This document shows positions 1 to 6,142 of a stretch of DNA of 13,510 nucleotides, in pieces. The stretch comes from Cyanothece sp. UBA12306 (lineage in GTDB: Bacteria; Cyanobacteriota; Cyanobacteriia; Cyanobacteriales; Microcystaceae). The stretch lies in NCBI GenBank assembly GCA_003448685.1, contig DLXW01000150.1, positions 1-13,510 on the forward strand. The letters are read 5' to 3'. A program made the translations under genes and the position numbers. Numbering within the stretch: position 1 is the stretch's first letter; every line of letters starts with the position of its first letter. The notes beneath the pieces are model-generated. The model saw only the letters and a list, made by a program, of their open reading frames with translations. It was not told where the DNA came from and did no database searches.

Positions 1-204
1 AAGAAGTGCGGAATGTGGGTTGGAGGGTTTCTCCAAAGCTTTGTTAACTATCCCCCTCGCCAAAAACCTGCTTCTTTTACCATTAATCAGATAGTAGATG
101 GGGTAGTACAACAAGTAACAATCGACCGTCTACAAGAGGAGTTTCCCTTTATTACAGGGTTAAGAAAGATCCTCAAAGACTTAGTTGATAACGGTGCAGA
201 CTAA
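1..204 (+). CDS. Arylsulfatase, C-terminal end (5' part outside window)
   Basis: The frame is open from base 1 to a TAA at 202-204, so this is the 3' end of a longer gene; the ATG at 13 is probably an internal Met. The 67 visible residues contain a YPPRQKPASFTI segment, which I recall as typical of the C-terminal tail of bacterial type I arylsulfatases, where it lies well after the catalytic domain. Such enzymes hydrolyse sulfate esters and need their active-site Cys or Ser converted to formylglycine. A complete formylglycine-generating enzyme follows on the same strand at 1375, which supports the assignment. The catalytic CxPxR motif lies outside the window, so activity, length and export signal cannot be judged. 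The family call rests on one short motif plus context. No clear terminator follows. Confidence 0.6.
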   Translation, partial: KKCGMWVGGFLQSFVNYPPRQKPASFTINQIVDGVVQQVTIDRLQEEFPFITGLRKILKDLVDNGAD

Positions 205-229
205 ATCATAAATTTAGTTTACCGAAAAA

Positions 230-620
230 TTGGGTTTAAAGCCCCGTCCCTTTTAGGACGGCTTTATATGGTGTATGATGTTAAGGATAGCGGGCAGGGT
301 AAGCAACCGCTTTAAAAACCCAGTCATCGAAGGATGAACGCACCTTGAAAACTAGAGTTATGGGGTTCTATAGGGGAATGCTCCTATAGGTAAAAATTCT
401 AAGCACCAAGTACCAGAGAAACCAAGCATTTTAGAGGTTTTGAACTGTATCGTGGGGCACGCGAAAACAGGCTTCTGTAATGGAGCGAAAGTCTGAGGAG
501 AGAACCACCTCTGGGTTGGATTTTGCAAGAGATCTAATTCAAGTGGACTCGTTGAGCCAGAAATTCTAAGCAGTGATGCTAGAAGAATCCACGTCCGTTT
601 ACGGCGTGGAGTATGTCAAT
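230..620 (+). ncRNA. Candidate IS200/IS605-superfamily guide RNA scaffold (OMEGA/reRNA-like), orphan
   Basis: About 390 bases with no coding frame but many inverted repeats: CCGTCC/GGACGG (244-249/256-261, extended by AAAG/CTTT), AGCGG/CCGCT (289-293/307-311), CTATAGG/CCTATAG (368-374/383-389), a 7-bp stem with one G-U pair (468-474/489-495), TGG-CTC/GAG-CCA with a bulge (near 544-558), and a terminal stem CCACG-t-CCGT/ACGG-CGTGG (589-598/601-609) followed by GTATGTCAA. A GAATCC-stem-GGAG-TCAA ending is what I know from the right ends and RNA 3' ends of cyanobacterial TnpB elements. A 5' hairpin followed by a long multi-stem RNA also fits HEARO, the IscB/IsrB omega RNA. No TnpB, IscB or IsrB frame follows in this orientation: the ATG inside the TCAA end gives only about 15 codons. 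It is either an orphan RNA or a remnant; the class is undecided. Confidence 0.45.
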
Positions 621-640
621 ACTCACTGTTAATTGCCTAG

Positions 641-656
641 CTACACTACGGTGTAG
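641..656. other. Hairpin with UACG tetraloop
   Basis: CTACAC (641-646) and GTGTAG (651-656) pair perfectly around the loop TACG. Read as + strand RNA this is a C(UACG)G loop of the very stable UNCG class. It lies just beyond the TCAA end of the guide-RNA-like region and is not followed by a T run, so it does not look like an intrinsic terminator. It may be a remnant of an element end. Confidence 0.3.
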
Positions 657-781
657 ACAAAACTAGAATTTGGGAGGATCTTGAAGCATAGATTCTCCTG
701 GTTCTCTTCACAACCATTGCACCTATTGTCAACAAATTTTCATTAACCATGACTTTTCCAGCTATCAATAGAAAAACTATC

Positions 782-912
782 TCATGTTTTCTTGCGGTTC
801 TGCTTCATGAAACCTACGCATTCCTTGACAGGAGTGCTGTTCAATTCCTGCTTCGCCCTAGGAGGTCGGCCTCTTCTAGTCCACAGGCGTAAACCGATAA
901 GCCATCGGCATT
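782..912 (-). pseudogene. Degenerate TnpB (OrfB) C-terminal remnant
   Basis: Read on the minus strand, codons from about 912 give NADGLSVYACG. A different frame then gives AKQELNSTPVKE (KQE codons at 845-853) and ends at a TGA at 782-784 after FMKQNRKKT. An ACG-then-KQEL(N) tail just before the stop is characteristic of C-termini of cyanobacterial TnpB proteins encoded by IS200/IS605 elements. The two halves are in different frames, and the RuvC-like catalytic core that should lie upstream (above 912) is absent, so this is a dead fragment. It is antisense to the guide-RNA-like region at 230-620, so the two probably come from different insertions. The identification rests on short tail motifs only. 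Confidence 0.45.
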
Positions 913-925
913 TTTAAACAAATTT

Positions 926-1306
926 TTGTTGTTTTTAGAGAAAAGTAACGGTTGTCTAGAACTTATTTGTAGTTTCTTCCCTTATACAATCTCAAGCTTG
1001 GTTTTCGCTTATTTGAGAAAAGATGAATCTACTAAGTATCCGCCACAATTCTCATCATCTTAGCACTCAATTTAAACTTTGGTCAACCATTGACTGATTA
1101 AGGTGATTGAAGAATACTAGACATTTATGTCAAGGTATGCCTAGTTTGGCATAGGTTTTTGACTTCTAGAAAAACCTCTTATCATCTTGACTACGCCCAA
1201 GATAATGATAATTGGATTGTGGCTAGTATGAAAGACGATTTCAAAACCATTTTTGAAGATGACCCATCAAGAACACCTCCAATGTGTAACTAAATTTTAA
1301 TCATTA
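926..1306. other. Stretch without a recognisable gene
   Basis: No convincing gene on either strand. The only coding-like segment is a + strand frame without ATG at its beginning, open from about 1108 to a TAA at 1291-1293, whose end reads NWIVASMKDDFKTIFEDD before PSRTPPMCN. It could be the tail of a lost gene; I do not recognise it. This stretch separates the TnpB remnant from the FGE gene and probably contains decayed insertion DNA. Confidence 0.4.
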
Positions 1307-1307
1307 G

Positions 1308-1324
1308 GGTGGGCAATGCCCACC
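1308..1324. repeat. Short palindromic intergenic repeat
   Basis: GGTGGGC (1308-1314) and GCCCACC (1318-1324) form a perfect 7-bp stem around AAT. From memory, this GGTGGGCA-type palindrome is found dispersed between genes in several cyanobacterial genomes. It lies about 50 bases upstream of the FGE start. No T run follows, so a terminator is unlikely. Confidence 0.55.
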
Positions 1325-1374
1325 TTACAACTAATCAACTTAAGACTTTGTATTATTGAAATTTTGCACCGCTT

Positions 1375-2373
1375 ATGAAAACTTTTTGCTTAAAATTACT
1401 CATTGTCTGTTTACTAACAATCTCTTTTATTTTTCCTTTTGCCAGCCAAACACAAGCAGCTTCTACAGATAATAGTTGTCCAGAAGGCATGGTATTTATC
1501 CCTGGCGGAACCTTTAATATTGGTTCAGATACCAACTATGAATCAGAAAAGTCTGCGACTGATGTTAGTGTAGATAGTTTTTGCATCGATCGCCACGAAA
1601 TTACTAACGCAGAGTTTCGTCAGTTTGTCGAAACAACTGGTTACAAAACTATCGCCGAACGTCCTCTCTCAAAAGAACAGTTTCCTACTTTAAGCGAAGA
1701 ACAACGCCAACCCGGTTCTCTCGTCTTTCAACCTCCCTCAGAAGGTATTCAACAGGTGGCCTATTTAAGTTGGTGGCATTGGACTGTGGGGGCAAACTGG
1801 CAACATCCATACGGACCCGATAGTAATATCAAAGGCAAAGACAACTATCCTGTGGTCCACATTGCTTATGATGATGCCCTTGCTTATGCCAACTGGAAGG
1901 GTTTTACCCTTCCCACAGAGGCACAATGGGAATATGCAGGGCGAGGGGGACTCAAAGATCAAGAGTTCAGTTGGGGAAATCAATATTCCGCCAAAAAAGC
2001 CAATACATGGCAAGGTATTTTTCCTTTCCTCAATACCAAAAAAGATGGCCACTTAGGAACCGCCCCCGTAGAATCCTTTCCTCCCAATGGCTATGGGTTG
2101 TATGATATGACGGGCAATGTCTGGGAATTAACCTCAGACTGGTATAGTGTTGGCCATTCGGGGAAAGAACATAGTCTTAACCCCACAGGGCCGACTAAAA
2201 ACGCCAGTTTTGACCCGACAAAACCCAGTGAAGGGGCATTGCACGTGATCAAAGGGGGATCTTACCTCTGTGCTAAAAATTATTGTAGTCGTTATCGACC
2301 GGCAGCTAGAGAGTCCCAAGCACCGGATACCGGAACTACTCACGTTGGTTTTCGTTTGGTTACTTCATCATGA
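1375..2373 (+). CDS. Formylglycine-generating enzyme (SUMF1/FGE family), exported
   Basis: A 332-residue copper- and oxygen-dependent FGE, which oxidises the cysteine of a CxPxR motif in sulfatases to formylglycine. The FGE-sulfatase fold runs from about residue 35 to the end, with PGGTFNIGS (43-51), PTEAQWEYAGRGG (180-192), TGNVWE (246-251) and the diagnostic end GGSYLCAKNYCSRYRPAARE. Cys299 and Cys304 match the copper-binding catalytic pair (Cys336/Cys341 in human FGE), so this is a genuine FGE and not one of the many related proteins lacking these residues. Residues 1-29 form a Sec signal: basic start, long hydrophobic core, AxA-like cleavage site near TQA-AS. Action in the periplasm or lumen is inferred. 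The ATG at 1375 is the first that includes the signal peptide; no strong Shine-Dalgarno is seen. The probable substrate gene is the arylsulfatase ending at 204. The FGE assignment is very secure, the export fairly secure. Confidence 0.95.
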   Translation: MKTFCLKLLIVCLLTISFIFPFASQTQAASTDNSCPEGMVFIPGGTFNIGSDTNYESEKSATDVSVDSFCIDRHEITNAEFRQFVETTGYKTIAERPLSKEQFPTLSEEQRQPGSLVFQPPSEGIQQVAYLSWWHWTVGANWQHPYGPDSNIKGKDNYPVVHIAYDDALAYANWKGFTLPTEAQWEYAGRGGLKDQEFSWGNQYSAKKANTWQGIFPFLNTKKDGHLGTAPVESFPPNGYGLYDMTGNVWELTSDWYSVGHSGKEHSLNPTGPTKNASFDPTKPSEGALHVIKGGSYLCAKNYCSRYRPAARESQAPDTGTTHVGFRLVTSS

Positions 2374-2561
2374 ATTAGCTATCGATGTCATTCGTGACAA
2401 CTTAAGAAAGTCAAGCAGATGTCAAGAGAAGTTAAAAAGTGATTGGGGGCGGATGGGAAAGGAAAGACTAACTTTGTCCTAAAATAGAAAGGATAAACCC
2501 TGATTAGCTTTCAATTAGTCGAAAAACAAACCGTGACCATGCCAAACGGCAACAACGTCCC

Positions 2562-2701
2562 ATGATGGAAGATAAAGCGGTCTCGCCAAGGGCGAGTGCG
2601 GCTGCACCGCAGGGCAATTAGAAAATCTATTGAGCGAAGCGATCGCATCCCAGAGAAAATATTGTCGTCAGTTAGGTTTGCGGGATAGAATATTAACCCT
2701 T
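2562..2701 (+). pseudogene. Transposase N-terminal fragment, interrupted by a repeat
   Basis: Two reading-frame pieces look like one broken protein: MMEDKA from 2562, with HAKRQQRP just upstream, and from 2621 in another frame ENLLSEAIASQRKYCRQLGL followed by RDRILTL. This resembles the start of IS4-like transposases of cyanobacteria as I remember them, where a ...LGLRxRILNLPLMVA segment occurs. Between the pieces sits a two-hairpin repeat (about 2580-2620) that shifts the frame. After about 2701 the sequence passes into an IS1634-type fragment on the other strand. No catalytic DDE residues remain. The family call is tentative. Confidence 0.35.
2582..2611. repeat. Double-hairpin small repeat
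   Basis: Two adjacent hairpins in 30 bases: CTCGCC/GGCGAG (2582-2587/2591-2596, loop AAG) and TGCGG/CCGCA (2597-2601/2607-2611). It is GC-rich compared with the AT-rich surroundings, and the flanking sequence reads as one interrupted transposase fragment. This suggests a small REP- or MITE-like insertion. No other copy is in the window. Confidence 0.5.
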
Positions 2702-3129
2702 CCTTTCAAGGCTCTTTTTTCTCTTTTTGTGGCTTTAATAATCAACTCAAATTGTTCTTCTGCTATTTGTAATAATGCCTCTCTTTGTTTTTGATTCTTA
2801 GCAGCTATCAAAGGATTTCGACAATCAATTAGTCTTTCCTCTGGGTAATCTTCACTCTCAAACTCTACAAGATTTACCTCATCAAATAATCCTAATTGAA
2901 TTGCTTATACTTCTGCTAATTTTCTAATATTTGCCTTAGTCAAACCACTGATATAATCTAGTCCTTCTACGGGTTTCACTAACTCTTTAATATTTGAAGA
3001 CGTTAAGATCCCTCTATCTGTTATCCACACTACATTAGGAACCTCAAACCGTTTCCTAACTTTTTCTATTTGACTTTTTAATGTCCTCGTATCTACGGAA
3101 AATTTAAAATTATTATTATTCAGCAAATC
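2690..3129 (-). pseudogene. IS1634-type DDE transposase, internal fragment with premature stop
   Basis: Minus-strand codons from 3129 read through a TL-Q-K-RF segment, then VVWITDRGILTSSNIKEL and YISGLTKANIRKLAEV, reach an in-frame TAA at 2905-2907, and continue in the same frame with LFDEVNLVEFESEDYPEERL, IDCRNPLIAAKNQKQREALL and on to about 2690. The DRG-LTSSNI motif holding a catalytic Asp, the ...IRKLA segment and the YPxERLIxCRNPxxA block are typical of IS1634 family transposases. Both ends are missing: the N-terminal half with the first catalytic Asp, and the C-terminal region. The nonsense codon plus truncation make it inactive. It starts immediately after the cheA stop codon in the same frame, and its far end meets another transposase fragment on the + strand. 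A TTG at 3124-3126 could formally start a 73-codon ORF, but this is not a credible gene. Confidence 0.75.
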
Positions 3130-6018
3130 CTAATTATCACTGACTAATGCTATAACAGTTTTCAGTAATTCCTCTTGGGTATAGGGTTTGGTTAGGTAAG
3201 CAGTTGTCCCTAATTGTTTGGCTAATTGTCGATAGGGTTCACTATCGTGGGAAGTTAAAGTAATTACAGGTAAATGGGATAACTCTGGGTGTTGACGGAC
3301 TGCTTTTAAAAATTCAAAACCATTCATCCGAGGCATATCTAAATCACAAACCACTAAGTTAATTCCTTTGAGTCTTTCTAACTCTTCTAAAGCTTCAAGT
3401 CCATCCCCTGCTTGTAGTACACGATAGCCAACTTTTTGCAAAGTTAAGGTGATAGTTTGTCGTAAACTTAGGGAATCATCTACTACCAATAAAACATGGG
3501 AATTTTGCCAAGAATTAGGTAACAAGTTATCCTGAGATTTATCCCTAAGTTGTGGAGAACTTACACTAGACTCTGGGGTTTGAATCTGGGTTTGATTAAC
3601 TAATGTCCCACCATCAATAACTAAACTCAAGCGGTTATCACTTAAAATACTGCAACCATAAACATAATTAGGTGGATTTAAGGCTGTTCCTAGAGGTCTA
3701 ATGACTAATTCTTGTTCTCCTAATACTTGATCAACTTCTAAACCCAAAAATCCTTGATGATGACGAAGTAATAAAATAGGACTAATAAATGGTTGGTTGT
3801 CTGTGCTTAATTTTGAACTTTGGTTAGGGGAATTTCTTCGATAGTTAATTAACTCCGATAACTTACGAAGTGGAACATTATAACTATCTGTTTCAGTTTG
3901 CCAATATAAAACTTTACGTCCTTTAAAAATTTTAATGTCTTTTGATTGGGGTAGAATAATTTTTTCAATTACATCAGGTAATAAAGAATAAACAATTTCT
4001 CCGGCTTGACAAACCATTAACTTAGCAATACTTAAGGTAAGGGGAATTTGTAGAGAAAATGTAGTCCCTTGATTTTGCCGAGATTCGATGGCAATTTTTC
4101 CTTTTAATGTTTGTAATTGAGAACGAACAACATCTAATCCTACTCCCCTACCTGAAATTTCATTAACTTGGGACGAGGTAGAAAATCCAGGTTCAAACAA
4201 AAATTCGAGCAATTGAGCATCAGAAATAGTCTCTATTTCTTCTGGGGTAATTAAATTAAGTTTAATAGCCCGATCTTTAATATTTTGAAAGTTTAATCCT
4301 TGACCATCGTCTCGCACTTCAATAATAGTTCGACTTCCTTGATGATAAGCACAAATTTCAATCAATCCTGTTGCTGATTTCCCTAATTGTTGACGAATTT
4401 CTGGTGGTTCAATTCCGTGATCAAAGGCGTTTCGGACTAGATGAAGTAGGGGATCGTAAAGATTTTGCTCAATAGCTTTATCTACTAAAATATGCTGACC
4501 CTTTAGTTTCAATTCTACCGATTTATTGTGTGTAGTTGACAACTGTTCTATTAGACCTGAAAAACGACTAAAAAGATTGCCTAAGGGTGACATTCTGGTT
4601 TCGATTAATTCATCTCTCATAGTGGACAAAATACGTTGTTGTTTTTTAAAGGTTTGGTTTGATTCTTTTGTTAGATTTTTTAAACTTTCTGCGGTGCTAG
4701 TAGAGCGAGTAATTAATTCTAAAGATTTTTTTATTTTCTCGGATAATTGAACATAGGCATCAGATTTAAGCCAATTATTATAATGTGATTTTAATGATGA
4801 CTTAGTAAGATCTAAACTAACATTTGAAGCTCCTCTAGACAAAGATTGATTTTGATAACTTTGACTATATTCACTCAAAATTAATAATCCATCAACAAAA
4901 TCATTTAATTGATAAAAAGCTTGCTGGTTATGATAAAGATCGTTGATTAATTCTTCAATTGATGCTTGTATTTTTTGCTCTTTTATTGCCGTTTTATTTT
5001 GACTAATAACAAGTTCGCCAACAATATGATTTAATTTCTCTAAACCTTCTAGCTTTACCCTTACATTTTGATTGATAAAACTTTTATTCTTTTTGACATT
5101 ATAGGAAAATTTATCGTATAAATTATCTGCTGAAGCATGAGTATTTGTTAGTATTTTTTGACCAATTACTTTTTTTTCTACTAATAATTCATCAATACTT
5201 TCTTGAACTTTATGCTGATTGATTTCTTCCCCGTGGGCTAATTTTAATAATGTATCAGATGGTTCTCCTCCAATAGTGCGATCGCCTTCTAAAATCTGTT
5301 GTTGTGCTTTTTGAAAATCTTCTAAAGCTGTTTGAGTAATTAGTTTAGCTGCTTCGGGATGTTTATTAAGAGCTTCTATAGTTATTTGAGAAATTTTTTG
5401 AAATCCAGGTAAATTTAATGATTCTCCTAAGCTTAAAAAAACTTCAAGTTGTGTTTCTACAATATCAATAATTTGCTGCTCTTCTGCCTGTTGTAAAACA
5501 TCAGTAATGGTTTGCAATCGTTGTGGAACTACATCATTAAAGAAGGCTTGAATAACATCAATACCGAGTTCTTCTGAGGAAGGAAAAGCATTTTGATCTT
5601 GCAAATAATTATCTAGTTTATGGTGTAGTTTAGCGAAAACATTTTGCGATCTCTCTAAAATTTCTTGATCATTTATAGTTGCTTCAGTCAATTGAGCCAT
5701 CAGAGGCAATCTCAGACATTCATAACTTTCAAAAAGTAAGTTTTGAATTGCTGAATCAATAATTAATTCTGGGTGATAGAGTGCCTTTAAAATATCTTCT
5801 AAGGAATGGGCAATTGTTTCGATAATTTCTAATCCTACATTAGCAGCACCTCCTTTAAGAGTATGGGTTGCTCTCATTAATTCATTAACTATTAATGAGC
5901 GTTGACTATCAGATTTAGTCAAGGCTAATAATTCTTGCTCTATTGTCTCAAGAAGTCCTGGGATTTCATCGAGAAAATACTGATAAGCTTGTTGATAAAT
6001 ATCGGAATCGTTAATCAT
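3130..6018 (-). CDS. cheA: CheA-type hybrid histidine kinase with C-terminal receiver (PixL/HmpE type)
   Basis: A 962-residue cytosolic kinase. The Hpt domain (about 1-125) has phosphoacceptor His52 in THTLKGGAAN. Residues 150-245 look like a second Hpt fold without the histidine motif. A long variable linker and a P3-type dimerisation helix region (about 320-510) follow. The ATPase domain has the N box HLVRNAFDHGIE (526-537), DDGQGLN (570-576), FEPGFST (608-614) and GRGVGLDVV (623-631). A CheW-like regulatory domain covers about 664-810. The receiver (842-962) has acidic D847/D848, phosphoacceptor D892, T922 and K944, all intact. It should autophosphorylate under control of the MCP and CheW encoded upstream, and pass phosphate to its own receiver and the PatA-like regulator. 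It is last in the operon, 121 bases after the MCP gene. ATG start at 6016-6018; the TAG at 3130-3132 is followed directly by transposase debris. Confidence 0.95.
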   Translation of the reverse strand: MINDSDIYQQAYQYFLDEIPGLLETIEQELLALTKSDSQRSLIVNELMRATHTLKGGAANVGLEIIETIAHSLEDILKALYHPELIIDSAIQNLLFESYECLRLPLMAQLTEATINDQEILERSQNVFAKLHHKLDNYLQDQNAFPSSEELGIDVIQAFFNDVVPQRLQTITDVLQQAEEQQIIDIVETQLEVFLSLGESLNLPGFQKISQITIEALNKHPEAAKLITQTALEDFQKAQQQILEGDRTIGGEPSDTLLKLAHGEEINQHKVQESIDELLVEKKVIGQKILTNTHASADNLYDKFSYNVKKNKSFINQNVRVKLEGLEKLNHIVGELVISQNKTAIKEQKIQASIEELINDLYHNQQAFYQLNDFVDGLLILSEYSQSYQNQSLSRGASNVSLDLTKSSLKSHYNNWLKSDAYVQLSEKIKKSLELITRSTSTAESLKNLTKESNQTFKKQQRILSTMRDELIETRMSPLGNLFSRFSGLIEQLSTTHNKSVELKLKGQHILVDKAIEQNLYDPLLHLVRNAFDHGIEPPEIRQQLGKSATGLIEICAYHQGSRTIIEVRDDGQGLNFQNIKDRAIKLNLITPEEIETISDAQLLEFLFEPGFSTSSQVNEISGRGVGLDVVRSQLQTLKGKIAIESRQNQGTTFSLQIPLTLSIAKLMVCQAGEIVYSLLPDVIEKIILPQSKDIKIFKGRKVLYWQTETDSYNVPLRKLSELINYRRNSPNQSSKLSTDNQPFISPILLLRHHQGFLGLEVDQVLGEQELVIRPLGTALNPPNYVYGCSILSDNRLSLVIDGGTLVNQTQIQTPESSVSSPQLRDKSQDNLLPNSWQNSHVLLVVDDSLSLRQTITLTLQKVGYRVLQAGDGLEALEELERLKGINLVVCDLDMPRMNGFEFLKAVRQHPELSHLPVITLTSHDSEPYRQLAKQLGTTAYLTKPYTQEELLKTVIALVSDN

Positions 6019-6022
6019 AATA

Positions 6023-6142
6023 ATTATGAATTATGAATTAGGTTTGTGTTTCTTCGTAGTTGCCCTGATTTAGATGATTCATTCTAAATTCTAAATTCTT
6101 CATTCTAAATTCTAAATTCTTCATTCTAAATTCTAAATTCTA
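6023..6142. repeat. Heptanucleotide tandem repeats (STRR-like) between mcp and cheA
   Basis: Three nearly identical 21-base units (6080-6100, 6101-6121, 6122-6142) are built from the heptamer ATTCTAA with a CATTCTT variant; the last runs into the TAG stop of the MCP gene (6140-6142). Nearer cheA there are two ATTATGA heptamers (6023-6036). Such short tandemly repeated heptamers are known from filamentous and other cyanobacteria. They fill most of the intergenic space, so the copy number may vary between strains without affecting either protein. Confidence 0.75.

Noticed and set aside
238..265. Intrinsic terminator of the sulfatase gene
   Set aside because: The stem is good, but it is followed by TTTATATGG, not a T run, and it fits better as the first stem of the longer structured region.
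230..620. Group II intron in place of a guide RNA
   Set aside because: No GUGYG 5' boundary, no recognisable domain V and no reverse transcriptase frame nearby.
1108..1293. Small gene before the FGE palindrome
   Set aside because: No start codon near the beginning of the open frame, no ribosome binding site and no recognised similarity; kept only as a note for that stretch.
1353..2343. Minus-strand frames across the FGE gene
   Set aside because: The plus-strand FGE has complete domain motifs and catalytic cysteines; the opposite frames show nothing recognisable.
2473..2497. Terminator after the FGE gene (TTTGTCCT/AGGATAAA stem)
   Set aside because: The stem is AT-rich with a 9-base loop and one G-U pair, and no T tract follows.
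6080..6142. CRISPR-like array
   Set aside because: The 21-base units are directly adjacent with no spacers and are themselves made of heptamers; no cas genes are present.
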